Below are positions 36,858-44,878 of a stretch of 64,000 nt of DNA, piece after piece (position 1 is the stretch's first letter; every line of letters starts with the position of its first letter). This DNA is from JACKDW01 sp964621785 (GTDB taxonomy: Bacteria > Myxococcota_A > Polyangia > Nannocystales > Nannocystaceae), in assembly GCA_964621785.1 (NCBI GenBank), contig CAZUPD010000002.1, forward strand, positions 62,001-126,000, read 5' to 3'. The notes below the pieces were generated by a model, which was given only the letters and a program-made list of their open reading frames with translations, ran no database searches and was not told the origin of the DNA. The translations under genes and the position numbers were made by a program.

Positions 36858-37457
36858 ATGGACCGTAAACTGGTAAAACAGAGTAAGAAACTATCGTGGC
36901 TCCTGCGTCATGCGGGGCCTAGTGAAGGCTTGGATATGGATAGCGCCGGGTGGGTCCCGGTGGGACAGGTGCTCGATCGGCTGCACATGTCGAAGGCGCG
37001 ACTACAGGAAATCGTGCGGACCAATAACAAGCGTCGACTGCAAATTGTCGACGGGAAGATCCGCGCCTGTCAGGGGCATTCGACCGACTGCCGAGCGGTG
37101 ACTGTCGAGGGACTCGAAGCTTCGTGGAAGCCACTGCCGAGTGATGGACCGATCTGGCACGGCACCCGTGTCGATGTGCTCGAAGCCATTGCCCGCGAAG
37201 GCATCCGCCCGATCGCCCGGACCCACGTACACTGTGCACCTGCACTGAAAAGTGTGGTCGGCAAGCGGGCCCAGGTGGCGGTCATGCTCGAGCTCAGCGT
37301 CCCGCGTCTGCGCGAGGCCGGGTTTGAGGTGTTCGAGGCTCCCAACGGAGTTGTCCTCGTGCGGCATGTGCCACCTGGTTGCATCGTCGGGATCAACGCG
37401 ATGTCCAAACGTGCACGTGCTCTCAAACCCCAGCTCGATGCCCTGTTCGGGATTTAA
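36858..37457 (+). CDS. kptA: RNA 2'-phosphotransferase
   Basis: A 199-residue KptA/Tpt1 protein. The family removes an internal 2'-phosphate from RNA using NAD+, via an ADP-ribosylated intermediate. All four residues of the Arg-His-Arg-Arg set are visible: R17-H18 in LSWLLRHAG, an Arg in NNKRRLQI, and an Arg in VVGKRAQV; IWHGTR is also present. Start chosen at ATG 36858, eight bases after GAGGAGG. The bacterial role is debated because most bacteria lack the tRNA splicing that makes the substrate. It is divergent from a LysR gene that may control it, and a terminator follows directly. Confidence 0.93.
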   Translation: MDRKLVKQSKKLSWLLRHAGPSEGLDMDSAGWVPVGQVLDRLHMSKARLQEIVRTNNKRRLQIVDGKIRACQGHSTDCRAVTVEGLEASWKPLPSDGPIWHGTRVDVLEAIAREGIRPIARTHVHCAPALKSVVGKRAQVAVMLELSVPRLREAGFEVFEAPNGVVLVRHVPPGCIVGINAMSKRARALKPQLDALFGI

Positions 37458-37486
37458 CGAAGGCCGGGGTTCGTCAAAATCTCGTT

Positions 37487-37516
37487 CGCCCGTGACTCCG
37501 TTTGGGGACACGGGCG
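37487..37516 (+). terminator. Terminator after kptA
   Basis: CGCCCGTG and CACGGGCG arms with a 14-base loop, followed by GTGTTTGTTGG. Twenty-nine bases past the kptA stop. Confidence 0.65.
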
Positions 37517-37532
37517 GTGTTTGTTGGTGTGA

Positions 37533-37635
37533 TGCATATGCAGGTGCTTGTACAAAAATGTTGCGTCCAACGTGTATGACCACGAACAAACTTCGGGTGG
37601 TACCCTTGGGTGACCACGAGATCCATGCAGTTGCA
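37533..37635. repeat. TGYANNTRCA palindromes between kptA and ruvC
   Basis: TGCATATGCA at 37533 (directly followed by a near copy, TGCAGGTGCT) and TGCAGTTGCA at 37626, in the non-coding gap. Confidence 0.85.
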
Positions 37636-37642
37636 AAAAAGA

Positions 37643-38174
37643 TTAACGCCCGACCCGTTGCCCGTGGCAGATCGCCAAGGCGAGGGCATCGGCGGCGTCC
37701 GCCCGCGGGATCGTCTGCAGGCGACACAGCAGGCGTACACGCTCCTGAATCTCGGCCTTGGTGGCTCGCCCGTGGCCGACGATCGACTTTTTGACATGCG
37801 CCGGGGCGTACTCGGCGACGGCGAGACCGTGGCGGGCGGCGCTGACCATGATGGCGCCACGGGCTTGGCCGAGTTTGAGTGCGGAGCTGGCATTGACCCC
37901 GTGGAAGGCTGCCTCGAGGGCCATTTCACGGGGCCGAAATTCGGCGATCAGTTCTTCAATTCCGGTGGCGATCTGGTGCAGCCGAACCGCCATGTCGGCC
38001 TTTGTTTGTATCCGCAAGATACCGCATTCGAGGTAGGAAAATCGCCCGCTGCGGGGGGTAAAGTCGATGAGACCATAGCCGACGAGGCGTGTACCGGGAT
38101 CGATCCCGAGGACGCGGACGCGCCGCGAGTTGGCGGCGTCAGGGATGATGGACCTCGGCGTTGAGTTGTTTCAT
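37643..38174 (-). CDS. ruvC: Holliday junction endonuclease RuvC; start codon problem
   Basis: Homology runs over the full RuvC: VLGIDPGTRLVGYGLI, then ALEAAFHG, SALKLGQARG, VKKSIVGHGRATK and PRADAADALALAICH. All four catalytic acids (the first D, the E and the paired D-x-x-D) are present, so the enzyme resolving Holliday junctions looks functional. However, the conserved N-terminus lies in a frame with no ATG, GTG or TTG before an upstream stop; the first such codon, TTG 38017, would delete the first catalytic Asp. ATG 38174 starts an 11-codon frame that ends CAT-CCC-TGA-C; a +1 shift at CCC-TGA enters the RuvC frame. It follows yebC, the common synteny. Confidence 0.8.
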
Positions 38175-38251
38175 TGCAGGTACATCAAGTATGCCACCAA
38201 CGTGTGGCAGCCTGTTTGCTCGCGCAGGACTGTCGAGAAATCCACGTGCTG

Positions 38252-38998
38252 CTAGGGGCCGTGTTCGTCGAGGATGTCTTCGGGGATGTCCGCGTTGCAG
38301 TAGCAGTTTTGGACGTCATCGTGCTCGTCGAGCTTGGCCCAAAACTGGGCGACGCTCACCGCCTTGTCGCCCTCGAGCGCAAGGGTTGATTCGGGCTTGG
38401 GGAGCCAACGCAGCTCCCCGGTTGCATCGAGCGAGCCGAGCTCGCCCTGGACACTGGCAAAATCACTGGGGTCGGTCAGCACCCCCCAACTCTCGCCCCA
38501 GTCCTGGATGTCTTCGGCGCCTGCGTTGAGCGCAAGCTCCATCAGCTCCATCTCTTTGACCCGGTCCTTCTCGATTTCGAGTACGCCTTTGAGGTCGAAT
38601 TGCCACGACACCGCGCCGTTGCTGACCATTTCGCCACCTGCCTTACTAAACAGGTGCCGAAGTTCAGCTACGGTGCGGTTTTTGTTGTCGGTCAGAACCT
38701 CGGCGATAAACGAAATCCCCTGGGGGCCGCGGCCTTCGTATTGAAGGTTCTCAAACGAGACACCCTCGAGCTCGCCGGTCCCCTTTTTGATCGCCCGGTC
38801 CTGGTTGTCCTTGGGCATGTTGGCGGCCTTCGCCGCTGTGAGTGCCGCACGCAGCCGCGGATTGGTATCGGGATCTCCACCGCCATCTTTGGCGGCGACC
38901 ATGATCTCACGGGCAATCTTGGTGAATATCTTGCCGCGCTTGGCGTCTATCGCCTCTTTTTTGCGTTTGATGGTGGACCATTTACTGTGGCCGGACAT
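38252..38998 (-). CDS. yebC: YebC/PmpR family regulator
   Basis: 248 residues matching YebC: MSGHSKWSTIKRKKEAIDAK, FTKIAREIMVAAKDGG, NPRLRAALTAAKAANMPKDN, YEGRGPQGI and NRTVAELRHLFSKAGG. Family members act as DNA-binding regulators, and recent work links them to translation of proline-rich stretches. It lies upstream of ruvC on the same strand, a widespread arrangement, 77 bases apart. Length and start are standard. Confidence 0.95.
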   Translation of the reverse strand: MSGHSKWSTIKRKKEAIDAKRGKIFTKIAREIMVAAKDGGGDPDTNPRLRAALTAAKAANMPKDNQDRAIKKGTGELEGVSFENLQYEGRGPQGISFIAEVLTDNKNRTVAELRHLFSKAGGEMVSNGAVSWQFDLKGVLEIEKDRVKEMELMELALNAGAEDIQDWGESWGVLTDPSDFASVQGELGSLDATGELRWLPKPESTLALEGDKAVSVAQFWAKLDEHDDVQNCYCNADIPEDILDEHGP

Positions 38999-39118
38999 GG
39001 GTTTGTACCTACCACAGGAGCCGTGTCGGCGGAAACATCATCCGCTGCGGCGGTGAGGAATCCGATTTGCAAGTGTGTGTGGGGTGTGCGACGTCTGTTC
39101 GCCGTGCCCCGTTCGGAG

Positions 39119-40639
39119 ATGCGAACTCTTGGCCGGACCCTCGGTCAAACCCTACGAAGTGGCTGTTTGGCCCTCGGACTCGGATTGTCGGCCTACCTCG
39201 TCCAGGCCTTACCAGCGTCCGCAGGTGGCTATTGTGGCCCCGGACGGACGCTCCACAAACACACCGTCCAGGATGGCGAGACCGTCGCGGCGATCGCCCT
39301 GAAATACGGGGTTACCCGCAGTTCGATCAGCTACAACAACCCCGGACTCGACCCCGGCAAAATCTCGATCGATCAGGTCATTAAAATATGTATGGCCAAC
39401 GATTCAGAGGAGCTGGCGGCGATCAAGAAGGCAAAAAAAACCACGTCGGGGAAGCCGTCCAAGAACAAGAAGTCGAAGAAGGGCGGGGAACCTGGCTCGA
39501 CGGACAAACCCTCAAACGATACGTGTGGGCGCAAGGACACGATCAAAGTTCATACGGTCCAAAGTGGCGAGAGTGTCGGGGCGATCGCCCACGACTACGG
39601 GATCAGCGAAAGCCAGCTGCTCAACCAAAATCCCAAGCTCAAACGCAACCCCAACCTGCTCAGGGTCGGCCAAGAGCTCGAAGTTTGCATTCCCAAGCAG
39701 CGCGCCAACAAGTCGAAGCTCTGTGAGTACCGAACTCCGTTGCATGTACATGAGGTGATTCCAGGAGATACTGCCGCCCGCATCGCCGGCCGCTACGGCG
39801 TCCGCCGCAAAGATCTCTACAAGCTCAACGCCAAGCTCAAGCGCGACCCCAACAGTTTGTCAGTCGGTCAAAAGATCCGCGTGTGCCCCGATATCGCCCC
39901 CCGCCAGATCATCAAACTCACCCACGCGGTGGCGGCGGGCGACACGTTTGACTCGATCGCCAAACAATATGGGCTCACCCGGGGCGAGCTCTACGGCTAC
40001 CAACGCGGGCGGCTCAAGGACCCCAACAAGTTGAAGCCGGGCGACCGCATCACGGTGTACCGCGAAGGTGGGATCGTCGCGGGCTTTGGCGCCTACTCGG
40101 GTCACAAAGGCAAACTTTCGACGGGGATCCAACTTCCGCCGGGCCGCCACTACGTGGTCAAGCACCCGACGCTTTCGTGGGGCACGTCCAACACGGTGCG
40201 GACCATCCAGCAGGCGATCGCCTCGTACAGCGGCAAAGCCAAGGGCGGTCCCAAGATCCATGTCGGCGATATCAGCAAGAAGGGCGGGGGGAAGTTTCCT
40301 CCCCATGTGTCCCACCAGGACGGCCGCGATGTCGATATCGGCTACGTGCTCAAGGGGTCGCAAGCAGACGAGATCAAGTTCCGCCGGGCATCCAAGCAAA
40401 ATCTCGATGTCGCCCGCACCTGGAAGTTGCTCAAGAGCTTCCTCGACACCGGACAGGTCCGCTACATCTTCATGGACTACCGCCTGCAAAAGCTCGTCTA
40501 CGAGTACGCCCACAAGCAGGGGGTGAGTGAAGATACGCTCGATGAGCTGTTCCAATACCCCCGCGGTCGCGGACGGACAGCCGGAATTGTCCGCCACTGG
40601 CGTGGGCACGTGAACCACTTCCATATCCGCTTTCGCTGA
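39119..40639 (+). CDS. Four-LysM penicillin-insensitive murein endopeptidase (M74-like)
   Basis: About 506 residues with a Sec signal peptide ending near PASAGG. Four LysM peptidoglycan-binding modules follow (near residues 42-90, 140-187, 203-250 and 265-312), each of the form HTVQxGExVxxIAxxYG. A Lys-rich spacer separates the first two. The C-terminal 170 residues resemble MepA/peptidase M74: HVSHQDGRDVDIGYVL carries metal ligands His and Asp, and HWRGHVNHFHIRFR supplies the terminal His pair. MepA cleaves cross-links between peptidoglycan strands. LysM fusion makes it a wall-anchored hydrolase. It is divergent from yebC; start ATG 39119 gives the best signal peptide. Confidence 0.88.
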   Translation: MRTLGRTLGQTLRSGCLALGLGLSAYLVQALPASAGGYCGPGRTLHKHTVQDGETVAAIALKYGVTRSSISYNNPGLDPGKISIDQVIKICMANDSEELAAIKKAKKTTSGKPSKNKKSKKGGEPGSTDKPSNDTCGRKDTIKVHTVQSGESVGAIAHDYGISESQLLNQNPKLKRNPNLLRVGQELEVCIPKQRANKSKLCEYRTPLHVHEVIPGDTAARIAGRYGVRRKDLYKLNAKLKRDPNSLSVGQKIRVCPDIAPRQIIKLTHAVAAGDTFDSIAKQYGLTRGELYGYQRGRLKDPNKLKPGDRITVYREGGIVAGFGAYSGHKGKLSTGIQLPPGRHYVVKHPTLSWGTSNTVRTIQQAIASYSGKAKGGPKIHVGDISKKGGGKFPPHVSHQDGRDVDIGYVLKGSQADEIKFRRASKQNLDVARTWKLLKSFLDTGQVRYIFMDYRLQKLVYEYAHKQGVSEDTLDELFQYPRGRGRTAGIVRHWRGHVNHFHIRFR

Positions 40640-40863
40640 CTGGAATGGTTTTTTTCGCGGTTGAGCGAAGAACCGAACGTCTCGTAGGCGACGCGCGAGA
40701 AAAACGCGGAGCCCTACTTGAGTTGGGTTGTGGCAGCGAACGGGCGTTCGCAGTTTCAGCGAGCTGATGCGGGTATCGTCACGCCACATTCGCAGATGCA
40801 CCGTCGCTACACAATGCCATGGTCTCAGCAGACTTTCGCTCGCGGCGGGGCAGCATTTTTAAA
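40640..40863. other. Intergenic region
   Basis: About 220 bases between the LysM endopeptidase and TM2 genes. A T7 run is followed by the small hairpin TTCGC-N6-GCGAA near 40652-40668, not in terminator order for the upstream gene. No gene seen. Confidence 0.3.
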
Positions 40864-41541
40864 ATGCCGGTGAGAGATTTTGGAACGCGCTGCTATAGTG
40901 GCTGTGTGCGGGATCTTGGCACCGCGTATCTCCTGTGTCTGGCACAGTTTTTCGGGTTCGCCGGCCTCCACCGGTACTACCTCGGTAAACCTGTGACCGG
41001 AACCCTGTGGCTGTTTACCTGGGGGCTGTTCGGAATCGGACTGCTGTACGACCTCATCACGCTGCCCGCTCAAGTCGAGGCCGTCAACAAGCGTCTGCTG
41101 GCGTCGGGATATCGCCCCTACGGGTATCTCCCGCCGGGAAGCGTGTATGTTCACAATTCTGGCCACGGGTACGGATACGCGGGACAGCCCTACCAGCCGC
41201 CGGGGTATCAACCTCCGGGATACCCAGGCTACCAGCAACAGGCGGGGTACCAGCAACCGGGATACCAGCAACCGGGGTACCAGCAACCGGGGTACCAGCC
41301 ACGCCCCCAAGGTTACGCACAGCCGCAACCGCAACAACCGGCCCCAGTCGAGCGCCAGATCATCGATCTGGCACGACGCAACGGCGGGCAGCTGACAGCA
41401 ATTGCAGCAGCAGGTGCATTAAACTTGTCGGTCGAAGAGACCGAACAACACCTCGACCACCTCACAACCCATGGACATGCAAATATCGAAGTGAGTGAGC
41501 AGGGGGTTGTGTACTACGACTTTCCAGGCCTGCGGGTGTAG
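40864..41541 (+). CDS. TM2-domain membrane protein with Gly-Tyr-Gln-Pro repeats
   Basis: About 225 residues from ATG 40864. A TM2 domain (two hairpin membrane segments: AYLLCLAQFFGFAGLHRYYLG and LWLFTWGLFGIGLLYDL) is followed by a Pro/Gln/Tyr/Gly-rich region with tandem PGYQQ units (about 115-160), then a small C-terminal domain (IDLARRNGGQLTAIAAAGALNL to EQHLDHL) that looks like a winged helix. TM2 proteins are a broad family of uncertain role. The last 32 bases of the gene are part of a 55-base sequence repeated beyond the assembly gap. The start may be further downstream (GTG 40909). Confidence 0.78.
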   Translation: MPVRDFGTRCYSGCVRDLGTAYLLCLAQFFGFAGLHRYYLGKPVTGTLWLFTWGLFGIGLLYDLITLPAQVEAVNKRLLASGYRPYGYLPPGSVYVHNSGHGYGYAGQPYQPPGYQPPGYPGYQQQAGYQQPGYQQPGYQQPGYQPRPQGYAQPQPQQPAPVERQIIDLARRNGGQLTAIAAAGALNLSVEETEQHLDHLTTHGHANIEVSEQGVVYYDFPGLRV

Positions 41542-41719
41542 TCGCCAAGCGACCTACCAACCGGNNNNNNNNNNNNNNNNNNNNNNNNNNNNNNNNNNNN
41601 NNNNNNNNNNNNNNNNNNNNNNNNNNNNNNNNNNNNNNNNNNNNNNNNNNNNNNNNNNNNNNNNTGTACTACGACTTTCCAGGCCTGCGGGTGTAGTCGC
41701 CAAGCGACCTACCAACCGG
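41510..41719. other. Assembly gap flanked by identical 55-base ends
   Basis: Bases 41510-41564 and 41665-41719 are identical, and 100 Ns lie between them (41565-41664). The simplest reading is two contigs overlapping by 55 bases that a scaffolder joined with a fixed-size gap; then no sequence is missing and one copy plus the Ns should be removed. A real tandem duplication or unresolved repeat is the alternative. Confidence 0.85.
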
Positions 41720-41727
41720 AACTTTTG

Positions 41728-42207
41728 CTAGTTGGCCTGGGAATCACTGCCCGGCGGATGCTCGATCGCGTGAAGTGCCTCGATCGGGAGGGCCTCGCCC
41801 CGCGACACAGCCCTCAGGCCGCCGAAGTAGTCGTCCATCGTCGCCAGGTTTGGGTACACAACTTGTCGCCACAGCGGGTAGGTGAACTCGCTGTCCTCGA
41901 GATCGATCGCGGTCTTAAACCGCAGCTCTCCGTCGTCGAGATCGAGTTCGAAGTTGCCGAGCAACATCCCGAAGTTGGCCCGGGTAATAAACTCCATCAT
42001 CTCGGAGCGGTACTCCTCGGGCACGCGTTCGGGGAAGATAGAAAAGAACAGGAACTGCTCGGCGCGCTCGCGGGCTTGGGCTACACAAAACCACTGCTGG
42101 TCGCGCTCCCCCTCGAAAATCGCTTGGACCATGTCCTCGGCAGCTTGCTGGTAGGTCCACTCATCGCGGTCGAAAAAGCTTACGGCGGTGTCGAAGATGC
42201 GACCCAT
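41728..42207 (-). CDS. YbjN-domain protein
   Basis: 159 residues from ATG 42207. The sequence (WTYQQAAEDMVQAIFEGERDQQWFCVAQARERAEQFLFFS, and later ANFGMLLGNFELDLDDGELRFKTAID) fits the YbjN fold, related to type III secretion chaperone folds, with conserved NFELD and GELRFKT stretches. YbjN proteins affect motility, stress and envelope traits in enterobacteria by an unclear mechanism. The open frame extends to 42486 but the extra part has no family match and no ribosome-binding site. Its 3' end lies just past the assembly gap. Confidence 0.72.
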   Translation of the reverse strand: MGRIFDTAVSFFDRDEWTYQQAAEDMVQAIFEGERDQQWFCVAQARERAEQFLFFSIFPERVPEEYRSEMMEFITRANFGMLLGNFELDLDDGELRFKTAIDLEDSEFTYPLWRQVVYPNLATMDDYFGGLRAVSRGEALPIEALHAIEHPPGSDSQAN

Positions 42208-42309
42208 TGCTCCCGAAGTACCACACGCGTCGATGCGCGGGAGCAGAGGTTTTGAGCCTCTGCAATGTGCGGTACGATCAAGGGCGAACTCGCCCAGGAG
42301 GTTTTTGCG

Positions 42310-44874
42310 TTGCGTCGGTCCCTGCAACTTCTGTTTCCATGTGCGCTCGCACTGTTGTGGCTCGGTTGCCGCAGCGAGTGCCCCGATACCTGCCCGCGCT
42401 CTGATGTGGTGGCGACACCTGTCGCCGATGAAAAACCTCCCCCCCAGGCGGAGCCTCCGGTCCAGGAGGTCAGCGAGCCTGCGCAAGCGCTACCCCCTGC
42501 GACAACACACTATAAGGTGCCTCCTGCTGAGGTCGTCGAAGTCGTTGATGCTCCCGCTACACCGGCTGTGATCGCGGCGCCGGAGGGACGTCATATCGCC
42601 CGTGTGCGCTATGAGTCCCTGCCTGGAATCGATGTGCTTGCAACAAAATTTTACCCGCTTGCGGGGCTTCGCATCGATCCTGCTCGGAGTGCGAGACGTG
42701 TGGTGTGGCCCTACACCGGAATCGTCCTCCAGCGCGTGTATGACGGTGAAGAGATCCCGGTCGATCTACCTGCGGACGCAGTTATCGGATATCCCCGGTG
42801 GTCTCCGGACGGCAGCCAGATCGCCTTTACGCGCACGATCGAGGCCGGTGTCGAGCTGTGGATCGCCGATGTCGAGACCGGTGCGGCCCGGCGTGTCCTC
42901 GATCGAAAAATCGGTACCGTGATGGGTTCGGGATTTACGTGGATGCCCGGGTCCAAATCATTGCTTGTACAATTGATTCCCGAAGTTCGTGGCCCCGAGC
43001 CCGCAGCTCCGGCGATTCCCGACGGTCCCCATATTCAAGATACCGCCGGGCGTGCGGCGCAAAACCGGACCTACCAGGACCTGCTGAAAAACCGTCACGA
43101 CGGACAGCTGTTTGCCTATCACGCGACCACCCAGCTGGCGTTGATCAAACTCGAGGATGGCACCGCCACCGCCGTGGGCAAGCCGGGGATTTTCTACCGC
43201 GCCCAGCCTTCGCCGGACGGCAAACACATTTTGGTCACCACGCTCCACGAGCCGTTTTCCTATGTCGTGCCCTACTACCGGTTTCCGCGTACCCACGCCG
43301 TGTGGACGATCGACGGGGAGCTCAAGCGGACGATTGCGAAGTTGCCCGCGGCCGAAGAAGTGCCGATCCAGGGGGTGCCGACGGGGCCGAGATCGTTGCA
43401 GTGGCAACCATTTCATCCGGCGACTGTGGTCTGGGCCGAAGCTCTCGACGACGGTGATCCGCGCAACGAGGTCGAATACCGCGATCGCCTCATGCGGCAA
43501 TCCTTCTCGGCACCGGGGGAAGCCTCCGAGGTCATGAAAGTGGCACAGCGCCACGTAGACACGAGTTTTACCTCGAACCGCAACCAGGTCCTGGTGACCG
43601 AGTACGATCGCGACCGACGGTGGATCACCACGCGGCTTCACGATTTGGCGACTCCTGGGCCGGGGCAGGTACTGTTTGACCGTTCGGTCCACGATAGCTA
43701 CGGCGACCCGGGGGAACCTGTCACCGAGGTTTTGGCCGACGGATCGCAGGTCGTGAAGGTTGAGGATGGCTGGATCTACCTCGCCGGGGACGGGGCGACC
43801 CCCAAGGGCGATCGACCGTTTTTAGATCGGCGCAAACTCTCCGATGGGACCACCGAGCACTTGATGCAGTCACCGGCCGATGCCCATGTCCAATTTGTTG
43901 CATTTGCAGCAAATGAGGCGGGAAGGGGGTACCTGCTGCGGCGCGAGTCCCCGTCTGAGCCTCCTAACTACTTCTTTCGCGAAAAGGATGGCAACGAGAC
44001 TCCGCTGACGCGCTTCCCCCATCCCTATCCGCAGCTCGCCGGGGTGCAAAAGCGGCTCCTGACCTACAAGCGCGCCGACGGTACACCCCTGTCGGGAACC
44101 TTGTATCTACCACCAAATTACAAGGAGGGTGACAAGCTCCCGCTGTTGGTCTGGGCCTATCCACTCGAATACAACGACGCCGATACGGCCGGGCAGGTGC
44201 GCAGCGCCCCCAACCGGTTTTCCTACCTGCGTGGCACCTCGCCACTGTTGTTTCTCACCCAGGGGTACGCCGTCCTCGACGACGCCGCGATGCCGGTGGT
44301 CGGCGATCCCGAGACCGTCAATGACACGTTTGTCGAGCAGATTGTGAGTTCAGCCCAGGCCGCGATCGATGCGGTGGTTGCCGAGGGGGTCGCCGACCCA
44401 GATCGCGTCGGGGTGGCAGGGCACTCCTACGGTGCATTTATGACGGCCAATTTGTTGGCTCACTGCGATTTATTTCGTGCGGGAATTGCCCGTTCCGGGG
44501 CCTACAACCGCACGTTGACGCCCTTTGGATTTCAGGGGGAACGCCGCACGCTGTGGGAGGCACGCGAGACCTATATCGGGTTGTCACCGTTGTTTTTTGC
44601 GCATACAATTAACGAGCCGCTGCTCATGTTCCACGGTGAAGTCGACAACAACTCGGGGACATTCCCCATGCAGTCGCGCCGTCTATTTCACGCCCTCCAG
44701 GGTCTCGGCGGACACGCGCGCCTGGTGATGTTGCCCCACGAATCCCACGGGTACCGGGCGCGTGAGTCGGTGCTCCACGTCTTGGCCGAGTCGATCGCGT
44801 GGTTCGACGAACACGTCAAGCCGCCCAAACCGGCAGCGGATGCCGAGCAACCTCCGCAGGAATCCCCCGGGTAA
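42310..44874 (+). CDS. Lipoprotein S9 (prolyl oligopeptidase) family peptidase
   Basis: About 854 residues. Start TTG 42310 is chosen because CCCAGGAGG stands eight bases upstream and the result is a perfect lipoprotein signal (LRRSLQLLFPCALALLWLGC); the longer ATG frame from 42265 has neither. The N-terminal half is a TolB/WD40-like beta propeller (PRWSPDGSQIAFTR). The C-terminal alpha/beta-hydrolase domain has the nucleophile in VGVAGHSYGAFMT (near 705), the acid in HGEVDNNSG (near 777) and the base His in LPHESHGYR (near 811). It should cleave short peptides outside the inner membrane. It ends four bases before the FIST gene, so they are likely one operon. Confidence 0.9.
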   Translation: MRRSLQLLFPCALALLWLGCRSECPDTCPRSDVVATPVADEKPPPQAEPPVQEVSEPAQALPPATTHYKVPPAEVVEVVDAPATPAVIAAPEGRHIARVRYESLPGIDVLATKFYPLAGLRIDPARSARRVVWPYTGIVLQRVYDGEEIPVDLPADAVIGYPRWSPDGSQIAFTRTIEAGVELWIADVETGAARRVLDRKIGTVMGSGFTWMPGSKSLLVQLIPEVRGPEPAAPAIPDGPHIQDTAGRAAQNRTYQDLLKNRHDGQLFAYHATTQLALIKLEDGTATAVGKPGIFYRAQPSPDGKHILVTTLHEPFSYVVPYYRFPRTHAVWTIDGELKRTIAKLPAAEEVPIQGVPTGPRSLQWQPFHPATVVWAEALDDGDPRNEVEYRDRLMRQSFSAPGEASEVMKVAQRHVDTSFTSNRNQVLVTEYDRDRRWITTRLHDLATPGPGQVLFDRSVHDSYGDPGEPVTEVLADGSQVVKVEDGWIYLAGDGATPKGDRPFLDRRKLSDGTTEHLMQSPADAHVQFVAFAANEAGRGYLLRRESPSEPPNYFFREKDGNETPLTRFPHPYPQLAGVQKRLLTYKRADGTPLSGTLYLPPNYKEGDKLPLLVWAYPLEYNDADTAGQVRSAPNRFSYLRGTSPLLFLTQGYAVLDDAAMPVVGDPETVNDTFVEQIVSSAQAAIDAVVAEGVADPDRVGVAGHSYGAFMTANLLAHCDLFRAGIARSGAYNRTLTPFGFQGERRTLWEARETYIGLSPLFFAHTINEPLLMFHGEVDNNSGTFPMQSRRLFHALQGLGGHARLVMLPHESHGYRARESVLHVLAESIAWFDEHVKPPKPAADAEQPPQESPG

Positions 44875-44878
44875 GCCT

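Noticed and set aside
38600..39118. N-terminal extension of the LysM endopeptidase
   Set aside because: It is antisense to yebC and lacks a signal peptide; the signal peptide begins at 39119.
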